A DNA stretch of 64,000 nucleotides from Streptomyces pristinaespiralis (GTDB lineage: Bacteria > Actinomycetota > Actinomycetes > Streptomycetales > Streptomycetaceae). Shown here piece by piece: positions 26,878 to 35,979 of this stretch (positions are counted from its first letter, which is position 1; every line of letters starts with the position of its first letter). The translations under genes were made by a program, and so were the position numbers. The notes below the pieces were generated by a model that was given only the letters and a program-made list of their open reading frames with translations, was not told where the DNA came from and did no database searches. The stretch is from the NCBI RefSeq assembly GCF_001278075.1, contig NZ_CP011340.1, forward strand, positions 4,278,001 through 4,342,000, in the 5' to 3' direction.

Positions 26878-26917
26878 TTACCGACGGGTAGCATCATCGT
26901 AGCTACTTGCTGGTACG
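26878..26917 (+). promoter_or_regulatory. Two candidate operator half-palindromes upstream of fadE-like gene
   Basis: TACCGACGGGTA (26879-26890) and TACTTGCTGGTA (26904-26915) share 8 of 12 positions and the outer TAC...GGTA arms, spaced 25 bases apart. Their place about 50-80 bases before the acyl-CoA dehydrogenase start fits tandem sites for a TetR-type fatty acid regulator. The regulator is unknown. Confidence 0.4.
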
Positions 26918-26960
26918 TGGATGAGAAATCCAGACTTCCGATCTTTACGGAGCCGTCGCC

Positions 26961-28787
26961 ATGGGGCACTACAAGTCGAATCTCCGCGACATCGAGTTCA
27001 ACCTCTTCGAGGTCCTCGGGCGCGACAAGCTGTACGGCACCGGCCCGTTCGCGGAGATGGACGTCGACACCGCCAAGTCGATCCTCGACGAGATCGCCCG
27101 CCTCGCGGAGAACGAGCTCGCCGAGTCCTTCGCGGACGCCGACCGCAACCCGCCGGTGTTCGACCCCGCGACCAACACCGCGCCGGTCCCCGAGAGCTTC
27201 AAGAAGAGCTACAAGGCCTTCATGGACTCCGAGTACTGGCGCCTGGGCCTGCCCGAGGAGATCGGCGGCACCACCTCGCCCCGCTCCCTGATCTGGGCCT
27301 ACGCGGAGCTGCTGCTCGGCTCGAACCCGGCCGTCTGGATGTACTCCTCCGGCCCCGCCTTCGCCGGCGTCCTCTTCGACGAGGGCAACGAGGCGCAGAA
27401 GAAGATCGCCGAGATAGCCGTCGAGAAGCGCTGGGGCTCCACCATGGTCCTCACCGAGCCGGACGCCGGCTCGGACGTCGGCGCCGGCCGCACCAAGGCG
27501 ATCCAGCAGGAGGACGGCTCCTGGCACATCGAGGGCGTGAAGCGCTTCATCACCTCGGGTGAGCACGACATGGAGGAGAACATCCTCCACTACGTCCTCG
27601 CCCGCCCCGAGGGTGCCGGTCCGGGCACCAAGGGCCTCTCCCTCTTCCTCGTGCCCAAGTACCACTTCGACTGGGAGACCGGCGAGCTGGGCGAGCGCAA
27701 CGGCGTCTACGCGACGAACGTCGAGCACAAGATGGGCCTCAAGGCCTCCAACACCTGCGAGATGACGTTCGGCGACCAGCACCCCGCCAAGGGCTGGCTG
27801 ATCGGTGACAAGCACGACGGCATCCGCCAGATGTTCATGATCATCGAGTTCGCCCGGATGATGGTCGGCACGAAGGCCATCGCCACCCTGTCCACCGGCT
27901 ACCTGAACGCGCTGGAGTACGCCAAGGAGCGCGTGCAGGGCCCGGACCTGAAGAACTTCGCGGACAAGACCGCGCCCAAGGTCACCATCACGCACCACCC
28001 CGACGTGCGCCGCTCCCTGATGACGCAGAAGGCGTACGCCGAGGGCATGCGCGCCCTCGTGCTGTACACCGCCTCCATCCAGGACGAGATCGCCCTCAAG
28101 GAGACCGCGGGCGAGGACACCAAGTCGCTCGTCGCGCTGAACGACCTGCTCCTGCCGATCGTCAAGGGCTACGGCTCCGAGAAGTCGTACGAGCAGCTCG
28201 CCCAGTCGCTGCAGACCTTCGGCGGCTCCGGGTACCTCCAGGAGTACCCGGTCGAGCAGTACATCCGCGACGCCAAGATCGACACCCTCTACGAGGGCAC
28301 CACCGCCATCCAGGGCCAGGACTACTTCTTCCGGAAGATCGTCCGGGACCAGGGCCAGGCGCTGAACGCCCTCTCCGAGGAGATCAAGAAGTTCCTCGCC
28401 GTGGGCACCGGCGGCGAGGAGCTGGCCGCCGCCCGCGACGCGCTGGCCAAGGCCGCCGTGGACCTCGAGGCGATCGTCGGCACCATGACGAACGACCTCA
28501 TCGCCACCGGCGAGGACGTCAAGAACATCTACAAGGTGGGCCTCAACACCACCCGCCTGCTGATGGCCTCCGGTGACGTGGTCGTCGCCTACCTGCTGCT
28601 GCGCGGCGCGGCCGTCGCCGCCGAGAAGCTCGAGACCGCCTCCACCAAGGACGTGCCGTTCTACCAGGGCAAGATCGCGGCGGCGAAGTTCTTCGCCGCC
28701 AACGTCCTCCCCGGCGTCTCCGTCGAGCGCGCGCTCGCCGAGAACGTCGACGGTTCGCTGATGGACCTCGACGAGGCCGCCTTCTAG
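26961..28787 (+). CDS. Acyl-CoA dehydrogenase (FadE type, large form)
   Basis: This 608-residue flavoenzyme catalyses alpha,beta-desaturation of acyl-CoA in beta-oxidation. The family signature [19 protein letters not shown] lies near 155-175, and the active-site glutamate region is [20 protein letters not shown] near 440. An extra C-terminal helical domain (about 475-608) makes it longer than the 380-residue classic form and groups it with the 600-residue actinobacterial class. The ATG at 26961 follows a weak gg-rich leader (ttacggagccgtcgcc). It is monocistronic with a terminator after it. Possible regulation by a TetR-type repressor is suggested by two upstream sites. Confidence 0.93.
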   Translation: MGHYKSNLRDIEFNLFEVLGRDKLYGTGPFAEMDVDTAKSILDEIARLAENELAESFADADRNPPVFDPATNTAPVPESFKKSYKAFMDSEYWRLGLPEEIGGTTSPRSLIWAYAELLLGSNPAVWMYSSGPAFAGVLFDEGNEAQKKIAEIAVEKRWGSTMVLTEPDAGSDVGAGRTKAIQQEDGSWHIEGVKRFITSGEHDMEENILHYVLARPEGAGPGTKGLSLFLVPKYHFDWETGELGERNGVYATNVEHKMGLKASNTCEMTFGDQHPAKGWLIGDKHDGIRQMFMIIEFARMMVGTKAIATLSTGYLNALEYAKERVQGPDLKNFADKTAPKVTITHHPDVRRSLMTQKAYAEGMRALVLYTASIQDEIALKETAGEDTKSLVALNDLLLPIVKGYGSEKSYEQLAQSLQTFGGSGYLQEYPVEQYIRDAKIDTLYEGTTAIQGQDYFFRKIVRDQGQALNALSEEIKKFLAVGTGGEELAAARDALAKAAVDLEAIVGTMTNDLIATGEDVKNIYKVGLNTTRLLMASGDVVVAYLLLRGAAVAAEKLETASTKDVPFYQGKIAAAKFFAANVLPGVSVERALAENVDGSLMDLDEAAF

Positions 28788-28806
28788 GCGCCTGTCCGGA
28801 CCGTCA

Positions 28807-28842
28807 CAGGGCCGCCGTCCGACTCCTCGGACGGCGGCCCTG
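28807..28842 (+). terminator. Terminator after the acyl-CoA dehydrogenase gene
   Basis: A perfect 15-base stem (28807-28821 with 28828-28842) with loop actcct starts 20 bases after the stop codon. Confidence 0.85.
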
Positions 28843-28977
28843 CCGCGTCCCCTCGATACGCTGGCCCCTGCCCCGCCTGACCGTCACGGCAACCGTTTCC
28901 AGCCGTCGCCGGCACGCTGTGGACCAGGTGTCACAGATGGACGACCGGGCAACTTACCCCCTCGTTAAGGTGAACCC

Positions 28978-30273
28978 ATGAGCAGCGAACCTGCCCGCTT
29001 CGATCGCGGCCACACCGACGACCTCATGTCCTTCCTCACGGCAGCACCCACGCCGTACCACGCGGTCGCCGCGGCTGCCGAAAGGCTCGAGAAGGCCGGC
29101 TTCCGGCAGGTCCTCGAGACGGACGCCTGGGACGGGACCACCGGCGGCAGGTACGTCCTGCGGGGCGGGGCCCTCATCGCCTGGTACGTGCCGGAAGGCG
29201 CCTCGGCCCACACGCCCTTCCGCATCGTCGGCGCCCACACCGACTCGCCGAACCTGCGGGTCAAGCCCCTGCCCGACACCGGCGCGTACGGCTGGCGGCA
29301 GGTCGCCGTCGAGATCTACGGCGGCACCCTCCTCAACACCTGGCTCGACCGCGACCTGGGGATCGCCGGCCGGCTCACGCTGCGCGACGGGACCCACCGG
29401 CTGGTCAACGTGGACCGGGCGCTGATGCGCGTACCGCAGCTCGCTGTCCACCTGGACCGCTCCGTCAACACCGACGGCCTCAAGCTCGACCGGCAGCGCC
29501 ACATGCAGCCGATCTGGGGGCTCGGAGAGGTCGAGGAGGGCGATCTGATCCGCTTCCTCGAGGCGGAGGCCGGCATCCCCGAGGGCGACGTCACCGGCTG
29601 GGACCTGATGGCCCACTCCGTCGAACCGCCCGCCTATCTGGGACGCGACCGCGAACTGCTCGCCGGGCCGCGGATGGACAACCTCGTCTCCGTGCACGCC
29701 GGAACGGCCGCGCTGGCCGCGGTCTCGGCCTCCGCCGACCTGCCCTTCATCCCCGTCCTCGCCGCCTTCGACCACGAGGAGAACGGCTCCCAGTCGGACA
29801 CCGGCGCCGACGGCCCGCTGCTCGGGTCGGTGCTGGAGCGTTCGGTCTTCGCCCGCGGCGGCAGCTTCGAGGACCGGGCCCGCGCCTTCGCGGGAACCGT
29901 CTGCCTGTCGTCCGACACCGGCCACGCCGTCCACCCCAACTACGGCGAGCGGCACGACCCGACCCACCACCCGCGCGCCAACGGCGGCCCCATCCTCAAG
30001 GTCAACGTCAACCAGCGCTACGCCACCGACGGCCAGGGCAGGGCCCACTTCGCCGCGGCCTGCGAGAAGGCCGGCGTGCCGTGGCAGACCTTCGTGTCGA
30101 ACAACGCGATGCCGTGCGGCACCACCATCGGCCCGATCACGGCCGCCCGGCACGGTATCCACACCGTCGACATCGGCGTCGCCATCCTGTCGATGCACAG
30201 CGCCCGTGAGCTCTGCGGCGCGGACGACCCGTTCCTGCTCGCCAACGCGCTCGCGGCCTTCCTGGAGGGCTGA
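28978..30273 (+). CDS. M18 family aminopeptidase
   Basis: This 431-residue enzyme matches the dizinc M18 (DNPEP/LAP4-like) aminopeptidases that remove N-terminal, mostly acidic residues from peptides. Metal ligands are in AHTDSPN (H87, D89), FDHEENGSQSDTGADG (the general-base Glu and metal Glu) and SSDTGHAVHPNYGERHDPTHHP, and the last His is near ILSMHSARELCG. It is cytoplasmic. The ATG at 28978 follows ttaaggtgaaccc. It is flanked by terminators or spacer, so it is monocistronic. Confidence 0.94.
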   Translation: MSSEPARFDRGHTDDLMSFLTAAPTPYHAVAAAAERLEKAGFRQVLETDAWDGTTGGRYVLRGGALIAWYVPEGASAHTPFRIVGAHTDSPNLRVKPLPDTGAYGWRQVAVEIYGGTLLNTWLDRDLGIAGRLTLRDGTHRLVNVDRALMRVPQLAVHLDRSVNTDGLKLDRQRHMQPIWGLGEVEEGDLIRFLEAEAGIPEGDVTGWDLMAHSVEPPAYLGRDRELLAGPRMDNLVSVHAGTAALAAVSASADLPFIPVLAAFDHEENGSQSDTGADGPLLGSVLERSVFARGGSFEDRARAFAGTVCLSSDTGHAVHPNYGERHDPTHHPRANGGPILKVNVNQRYATDGQGRAHFAAACEKAGVPWQTFVSNNAMPCGTTIGPITAARHGIHTVDIGVAILSMHSARELCGADDPFLLANALAAFLEG

Positions 30274-30472
30274 GGACGGCCGCCGGTCGCGACCCCGCTC
30301 ACCGGGGCCGCGGCCGGCGTGCGGACGGTTGCCAGGGCCTTCACGAAGGCCGATCGCGGCGGTGCCCGCACCCACCGGAGCGGCGTAGGAGATGTTGCCG
30401 CCGCGTCCGGGGCGGTCGACGCTGGGTGCGGCAGGGGGGCCCACTCGGCACGACACGATCGGAGCGACCGTC

Positions 30473-30772
30473 ATGAGGATGATGCTGCGGGCCGTCATGG
30501 ACACGAAGCAGACCAACGAGCTGACCGACATGGCACAGGTCCAGGAGATCTGGGGCCGCATCCTCGGCCGGCTCGAGCCGGAGGCGGCCTATTTCAGCCC
30601 GCACCAGGGCTGCCGCTCCTGCGTCATCGTGTTCGACATGCAGGACAGCGCCCAGCTGCCGGTCTTCCTCGAACCGCTCTTCCACCGGCTCGGGGCGCAG
30701 GTCGAGATCCAGCCGTGCATGAACAAGGACGACCTGATGCGGGGCCTCCAGGAGGCGGCCAAGGAGCACTGA
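30473..30772 (+). CDS. Small conserved actinobacterial protein
   Basis: This 99-residue protein starts with ATG at 30473 (ggag nine bases upstream). It has the pattern MRMMLRAVMDTKQTNEL, then a region rich in aromatic and Cys residues (YFSPHQGCRSCVIVFDMQD) and C-terminal helices. Its size and the alternating strand-helix character suggest a ferredoxin-like dimeric alpha/beta barrel domain. The function is unknown, and I only recognise the pattern as recurring in Streptomyces. It faces the convergent NHL-thioredoxin gene across a hairpin. Confidence 0.75.
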   Translation: MRMMLRAVMDTKQTNELTDMAQVQEIWGRILGRLEPEAAYFSPHQGCRSCVIVFDMQDSAQLPVFLEPLFHRLGAQVEIQPCMNKDDLMRGLQEAAKEH

Positions 30773-30805
30773 CCGCTCCCGCGTCCCCTGCTCAGCGGGC
30801 CCCAC

Positions 30806-30831
30806 GGGGCCGGCTCCACCGAGCCGGCCCC
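30806..30831. terminator. Bidirectional hairpin terminator
   Basis: An 11-base perfect stem (30806-30816 with 30821-30831) with loop cacc lies between the convergent gene ends at 30772 and 30845. Confidence 0.8.
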
Positions 30832-30844
30832 TGCTGAACAGCTC

Positions 30845-32656
30845 CTACCGTTCCCGGTCCATCCCCGCCAGCACGAGCGGCAGCCGGGTCGCGCCCTCGG
30901 CCGTGACCCGCACCGGAACGCCCCAGTCCTGCTGGTGGACGTGGCAGGCCGGGTACTCGTTCTCCGGGTCGTCGTCGCACGACGCCGCCATCGCGGAGAC
31001 GTGCAGCACGCCCTCCCCGACCGCCGGGTCGATGTCCAGCTCGCGGCTCAGGTCCGTCCCCGCGCCCTCCCCCGCGCGCAGCAGCCCGGGCGGGGTCGAG
31101 GAGACCAGCAGCCGCGTCGACGGCCCGTACCGGGTGTCCAGCTTCTGGCCGGCCGGGGCCTCGAAGACCACATCGAGCCGCAGGGCGCCGGGCGCGACGT
31201 CGGTCGCCGCCCGCTGCGTACGGTGCGCGACCGATTCCACCCGTACCGCCTCGTCGGGCAGCCGCAGCCGCGTCAGCCGGTGCCTGGCCGACTCCACGAC
31301 CACGATGTCGTCGCCGACCAGCACCGCCGCGCTGGGCTCGCGCAGATCCGTCGCAAGGGTCGTCACCTCGCCGGTCGCGGGGTCGAAGCGGCGCAGCGCG
31401 TGGTTGTAGGTGTCGCTGACGGCGACCGACCCGTCGGGCAGCGCGGTGACCCCCAGCGGGTGCTGGAGCAGTGCCTGCCCGGCGTCGCCGTCGCGGTGCC
31501 CGAAGTCGAAGAGTCCGGTGCCGACGGCGGTGTGGACCCGCAGGTCGCGGTCGATCCAGCGGACCGCGGACGTCTCGGAGTCGGCGATCCACAGCCGGTC
31601 CTCCGTGGCCGCGAGCCCGGAGGGCTGTGCGAACCAGGCCTCGGCGGCGGGCCCGTCGACCAGGCCCTCGTTGGTGGTGCCTGCCGCGACCTGGACCGTG
31701 CCCTGCTCGGGGTCGTACGTCCACAGCTGGTGCACCCCGGCCATGGCGATCCACAGCCGGCCCTCCCACCAGGCCACGTCCCACGGGGAGGAGAGGGCCA
31801 CCTCGAGCGCGGGCCCGGAGGTGGGTGAGCCCTGCCACCACTGCTTCCCGGTCCCGGCGAGCAGCTCGATCGAGCCGGTCGCCGGGTCGTAGGCGCGGAT
31901 GGCGTGGTTGACGGTGTCGGCCACGGCGACCCGCCCGTCCGGCAGCAGGGCGAGTCCCTGCGGTTCGTTGAACTCTCCGTCGCCGATGCGGCGCACGACG
32001 CTCTCGCCGTCCGCCGCCATCTCGACGAGCTGGTGCCGGGTGGAGTCGGAGACGAGGAGGTTCCCGGAGGGCAGCAGCAGGACCTTGCCGGGGAAGCGCA
32101 GGTCGGTGGCGACCGGTTCCGGAGCGACATAGGGGCCGTCGCCGCGGCGCAGCGTGCCCTTCGCGGCGTGCTCCGCCTCGAGCTCCTCGACCAGCTTCTC
32201 GATGGCGTGCGCGTGTCCCTCGCCGGCGTGCTGAGCGACGACGTACCCCTCGGGGTCGATGACGACGAGCGTCGGCCACGCGCGCACCGCGTACTGCTTC
32301 CAGGTGGCGAGCTCGGGGTCGTCGAGGACGGGGTGGTGCACCTGGTAGCGCTCGACGGCGTCCACGACGGCCTGATGCTCGGCCTCGTGCACGAACTTCG
32401 GCGAGTGCACCCCGATGATCACCACGGTGTCGCGGTGCTTCTCCTCGAGCTCGCGCAGCTCGTCGAGGACATGCAGGCAGTTGATGCAGCAGAACGTCCA
32501 GAAGTCGAGAATGACGATGCGCCCTCGCAGGTCGGCGAGGGTGAGCTCTTTCTCTCCGGTATTGAGCCAGCCGCCCTTGCCGATCAGCTCGGGGGCACGG
32601 ACACGGGGACGGCGGGGCGCGGGCGCGGGGGTGGGCGCCGGGGCGGCATCGTTCAT
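30845..32656 (-). CDS. Thioredoxin-like protein with NHL repeat beta-propeller
   Basis: This 603-residue protein joins an N-terminal TlpA/thioredoxin-like domain (about 20-170) to a C-terminal NHL-repeat propeller (about 180-600). The redox motif is C57-I-N-C60 in FWTFCCINCLHV. Blades repeat the pattern of GLALLPDGRVAVADTVNHAIRAYD-type segments. There is no signal peptide, so the CxxC domain is cytoplasmic by prediction. The protein may reduce or check disulfides in a bound partner, but no substrate is known. The gene is divergent from a 238-residue conserved protein gene, 73 bases away. Confidence 0.9.
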   Translation of the reverse strand: MNDAAPAPTPAPAPRRPRVRAPELIGKGGWLNTGEKELTLADLRGRIVILDFWTFCCINCLHVLDELRELEEKHRDTVVIIGVHSPKFVHEAEHQAVVDAVERYQVHHPVLDDPELATWKQYAVRAWPTLVVIDPEGYVVAQHAGEGHAHAIEKLVEELEAEHAAKGTLRRGDGPYVAPEPVATDLRFPGKVLLLPSGNLLVSDSTRHQLVEMAADGESVVRRIGDGEFNEPQGLALLPDGRVAVADTVNHAIRAYDPATGSIELLAGTGKQWWQGSPTSGPALEVALSSPWDVAWWEGRLWIAMAGVHQLWTYDPEQGTVQVAAGTTNEGLVDGPAAEAWFAQPSGLAATEDRLWIADSETSAVRWIDRDLRVHTAVGTGLFDFGHRDGDAGQALLQHPLGVTALPDGSVAVSDTYNHALRRFDPATGEVTTLATDLREPSAAVLVGDDIVVVESARHRLTRLRLPDEAVRVESVAHRTQRAATDVAPGALRLDVVFEAPAGQKLDTRYGPSTRLLVSSTPPGLLRAGEGAGTDLSRELDIDPAVGEGVLHVSAMAASCDDDPENEYPACHVHQQDWGVPVRVTAEGATRLPLVLAGMDRER

Positions 32657-32729
32657 GCTTCAAGCTTGCCATCCGGGACGAACTCCGGATCACGCACGTA
32701 CGGCAAGGCCTACGACAGGGGAGCGACGG

Positions 32730-33446
32730 GTGGCCGAGGACGGGAACGGGACGACAGCCGGAAAGACGGCGCCTGCGGTACAGGGCTTCATGGCACTTCC
32801 GGGGCGTACGGAGGACCGGCGGGAGCCGTTCTACAGGTCTCTGGCGGACGTCGTCCGGATCCTCGGGCTCGATGTCGCTCATGAGCCGGATCCCGGTGAT
32901 CGACGAACCTGGGAGCGCCACGCCCGGGCGGCACTGCGTGAGGCCTGCCGCCGCGGCATCGACCTGCCCGAGGAGGCCTTCGGCGCGCTGGTCGAGGCCG
33001 GCGTCCGCGATCTTGATCCGAGCTTCAACCGCCAGTTCGTCGAGCCGGCCGTGAACGCCTTCGGGCACGTACGCGTCCAGGCCGCGCTGCTCGGATACCT
33101 GCGGACGGGCACGGACCCGGAACGCGCGGGCGCCGCGCGGGCCTGGTACTGGTCGGCCCTGCCCCTGCGGCAGCCCCTCGTACGGGCACAGGACCCGAAC
33201 GCCGCCGTCCGGGCGGATCCGGATGACGGCCCGGCGGTCCGGGCCGAGTGGCGCGAGGCCGCCCTGCGGGAGTTCGTGGGCAACGAGGACCTGGACGTCC
33301 GGCGCTGCATCCTCCCCGGACTGCCGCTCCGGAAGTCGGCCTACCCGCCGGAGCTGCACGACCTGGTGGACGCCGCGGTGGCGACGGCCCGGTCCCATCC
33401 GGACTCCTACATCCGCCACCGCGTGGAACACCAGGTCTGCGACTGA
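32730..33446 (+). CDS. Conserved hypothetical protein, possibly helical-repeat
   Basis: The GTG at 32730 is chosen because aggggag lies just upstream and the frame before it crosses the divergent gene. The 238-residue product starts with a disordered stretch, then helical segments (SLADVVRILGLDV, HARAALREACRRG, AVNAFGHVRVQAALLGYLR, ALREFVGNEDLDVRRCILPGL). The pattern suggests a HEAT-like scaffold without catalytic residues. The function is unknown. It is followed by a LURP-one-like gene on the same strand 128 bases later. Confidence 0.75.
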   Translation: MAEDGNGTTAGKTAPAVQGFMALPGRTEDRREPFYRSLADVVRILGLDVAHEPDPGDRRTWERHARAALREACRRGIDLPEEAFGALVEAGVRDLDPSFNRQFVEPAVNAFGHVRVQAALLGYLRTGTDPERAGAARAWYWSALPLRQPLVRAQDPNAAVRADPDDGPAVRAEWREAALREFVGNEDLDVRRCILPGLPLRKSAYPPELHDLVDAAVATARSHPDSYIRHRVEHQVCD

Positions 33447-33574
33447 CTCCCCCGCCACGGCGACCCCGTCGTCGTGGCGGTGGACCGAGACCGTTCCGGC
33501 CCGCCAGGGGCCGAACGCGTGCACGTGCCGCCGTACCACCGTCCCCCCGCGCCCGCGGGGGTACTCATCCCGCC

Positions 33575-34069
33575 ATGAAATATCTGGTGCGGGACAGGAT
33601 CTTCGCCATCGGCGACGACTACTGGATCGATGACGAGCACGGGCGGCACGCCTTCCTGGTCGACGGGAAGGCCATGCGGCTGCGGGACACCCTGGAGATC
33701 AAGGACCCGGACGGACGGGTGCTGATCACCCTGCGCCGGCGGATGTTCGGCCTCCGGGACGCGATGACGATCGAACGGGACGGCAGGACGCTCGCCACGG
33801 TGCGCAGGAAGCGGATGTCACTGCTGCGCGACCACCACCGGGTGACGCTGTCCGAGGGCACCGAACTCGACGTCGGCGGACGGATCCTGGACCGGGAGTT
33901 CGCGGTCGAGTACGAGGGGGAGCTGCTGGCCCACGTCTCACGGCGGTGGCTGACCCTGCGTGACACGTACGGGGTGGACGTCGTACGGGAGGACGCGGAC
34001 GCGGCCCTGCTGATCGCGGTGGCGGTGTGTGTGATCCGGATGGCGGAGAAGGAGCGGGAGGACCGCTGA
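33575..34069 (+). CDS. LURP-one-related/Tubby-like family protein
   Basis: This 164-residue protein resembles the LOR/tubby C-terminal barrel family. It begins MKYLVRDRIFAIGDDYWI, has alternating beta strands (HAFLVDGKAMRLRDTLEI, GRVLITLRRRMFGL) and ends with a hydrophobic helix (ADAALLIAVAVCVIRMAEKE), as expected for the barrel with a central helix. Members may bind membranes or lipids; the function in bacteria is not established. The ATG at 33575 is preceded by cgcgggggtactcatcccgcc with a loose ggggg. It is monocistronic. Confidence 0.84.
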   Translation: MKYLVRDRIFAIGDDYWIDDEHGRHAFLVDGKAMRLRDTLEIKDPDGRVLITLRRRMFGLRDAMTIERDGRTLATVRRKRMSLLRDHHRVTLSEGTELDVGGRILDREFAVEYEGELLAHVSRRWLTLRDTYGVDVVREDADAALLIAVAVCVIRMAEKEREDR

Positions 34070-34115
34070 GGAGGGTCCGCCCGAAGCAGGACCCGTCCTC
34101 TGCGTGCACGTACGG

Positions 34116-34922
34116 TCAGGGCCGTGGGGTGGCCGGGGCGGGCAGGCCCAGGCGGCGGTCCTTGAGGGCGGGGAAGACGTCGCGGGTCGTCGTCACCTTC
34201 GCCGGGTCGAGGTCCACGGTGAGGACCTCTTCGCCGGGGCCCGCCTCCGCGAGGACCTCACCCCAGGGGTCGACGACGATGCTGTGGCCGGCCTGCTCGA
34301 CTCCCGCGTGGGTGCCCGCGGTGCCGCAGGCGAGGACGTAGGCCTGGTTCTCCACCGCGCGTGCGCGGGCGAGCAGGGTCCAGTGCTCACGGCGGCGGGC
34401 GGGCCACCCGGCGGGGATCACCAGGGCTTGGGCGCCGGCGTCGACGAGGCCGCGGAACAGTTCGGGGAAGCGCAGGTCGTAACAGGTGGCGAGACCGATG
34501 GTGAGGGTGCCCGGGAGCGGGACGGTCACCAGGTCCTCGCCCGCGCCCATCATCACCGCCTCGCCCTTGTCGAAGCCGAAGCGGTGGATCTTGCGGTAGA
34601 CGGCGGCGAGTTCACCGGTGGGGGAGATGACGAGCGCCGTGTTGTAGAGGACGCCGTCGTCGGCCTTCTCCACCACGGAACCGGCGTGCAGCCAGACTCC
34701 CGCGTCCTTCGCGGCCTCGGCCATGGCTTCGAAAGTCGGGCCGGTGGGCGTCTCGGCCTCCTGCTCGAACTGCTGGTAGGCGAAGGCGCCCACGGGCCAC
34801 AGCTCGGGGAGGACCACCAGTTCGGAACCCGCCTGTTCCCGCACCAGGGAGGCCGCACGCCGCCTACGGGAATCGACCGTTTCATCCGGATCTACTGCGA
34901 TCTGAAGGAGAGAGGCGCGCAC
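34116..34922 (-). CDS. Carbon-nitrogen hydrolase (nitrilase superfamily)
   Basis: This 268-residue enzyme has the catalytic triad of the nitrilase/NIT superfamily: E40 in VVLPELWP, K111 in YRKIHRFGF and C147 in TCYDLRFPE. It is a single-domain amidase-type hydrolase. The strongest resemblance is to omega-amidase/deaminated glutathione amidase-like proteins, but the substrate cannot be fixed. The start at 34922 (MRASLLQIAV) is typical. It is divergent from a mycothiol-linked isomerase family gene. A terminator was not recognised in the 46-base convergent gap after it. Confidence 0.92.
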   Translation of the reverse strand: MRASLLQIAVDPDETVDSRRRRAASLVREQAGSELVVLPELWPVGAFAYQQFEQEAETPTGPTFEAMAEAAKDAGVWLHAGSVVEKADDGVLYNTALVISPTGELAAVYRKIHRFGFDKGEAVMMGAGEDLVTVPLPGTLTIGLATCYDLRFPELFRGLVDAGAQALVIPAGWPARRREHWTLLARARAVENQAYVLACGTAGTHAGVEQAGHSIVVDPWGEVLAEAGPGEEVLTVDLDPAKVTTTRDVFPALKDRRLGLPAPATPRP

Positions 34923-35089
34923 ACTACCACCGTCCTGGCATTCGAGCCGTCAACACGGGCCTACGATCGTCACACGAAAGCACTGCCGGGGTGCCTTCGG
35001 GCAGCGTACTGTGCTCATCCGGGGGCCACCCCCGGACCCCCATAGCGCTGCCAGTCCAATTTGTCCGCGTACGACCGCCGAGGGGTCCC

Positions 35090-35914
35090 GTGACCGTCCA
35101 TCCCAGCCTCCAGAACTACGCAGATGCCTGGACCCACTCCATCGAAGCGATAGCCGAGTTGGTCGGGCCGCTCGTCGAGGGTGAGTGGAACCGCGCCACT
35201 CCGTGCCCGGGCTGGTCGGTGCGGGACATCGTCTCGCACGTCATCGGCATGGAGTGCGAGATGCTCGGCGACCCGCGGCCCATCCACTCCCTGCCGCGCG
35301 ATCTCTACCATGTGCAGAGCGAGTTCGCCCGCTACATGGAGATGCAGGTCGATGTGCGCCGCCACCACACGGCGCCGGAGATGACCTCGGAACTCGAGTA
35401 CACGATGATCCGTCGGGCACGTCAGCTGCGCAACGAGAACCGCAGCCCCGACACCCTGATGAGGGCGCCGCTCGGTGCCGAGCAGACGGTCGAAGTGGCC
35501 TACCGGATGCGGGCGTTCGACGCCTGGGTGCACGAGCAGGACCTGCGGACCGCGTTGAACAAGCCGGGCAACCTCGACTCCCCCGGCGCTTACGTCGCCC
35601 GGGACGTGCTGCTCCAGGGCCTGCCCAAGGTCGTCGCCAAGGAGGCGGGCGCGCCCGCGAATTCGGCCGTCGTCTTCGACGTCCACGGTCCGCTGGAGTT
35701 CCTGCGCACGGTGCGGGTCGACTCCGACGGACGCGGCTCCATCGACGGTTCGCCCTCGCTCGGCCCGCTGGTGACCCTCGCCATGGACTGGGAGACCTAC
35801 TACCGGCTGGCCTGCGGACGCGTCCGTGCCACCGCGGTGCCCGACCGGATCAAGGTGGACGGGGACACGGAGCTGGCGGCGGCGATCCTGCGCGAGTTCG
35901 CGGTCACGCCGTAG
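35090..35914 (+). CDS. Maleylpyruvate isomerase-type mycothiol-dependent family protein
   Basis: The GTG at 35090 (gaggggtccc upstream) gives a 274-residue protein with a DinB-like four-helix bundle. The characteristic opening (IAELVGPLVEGEWNRATPCPGWSVRDIVSHV) is followed by the conserved YRMRAFDAWVHEQDLR segment with metal-binding His residues. It then has a C-terminal domain of the SCP2-like type (FDVHGPLEFLRTVRV). In this family the enzyme uses mycothiol as cofactor, for example to isomerise maleylpyruvate or detoxify thiol-reactive compounds. The substrate is unknown. Confidence 0.87.
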   Translation: MTVHPSLQNYADAWTHSIEAIAELVGPLVEGEWNRATPCPGWSVRDIVSHVIGMECEMLGDPRPIHSLPRDLYHVQSEFARYMEMQVDVRRHHTAPEMTSELEYTMIRRARQLRNENRSPDTLMRAPLGAEQTVEVAYRMRAFDAWVHEQDLRTALNKPGNLDSPGAYVARDVLLQGLPKVVAKEAGAPANSAVVFDVHGPLEFLRTVRVDSDGRGSIDGSPSLGPLVTLAMDWETYYRLACGRVRATAVPDRIKVDGDTELAAAILREFAVTP

Positions 35915-35979
35915 CGGGGCCCGGGGGTCCTGGGAGGGGCCCCGGGGCCCCTGGGCGCCGCCGTACGGGCCGGGCGCCG

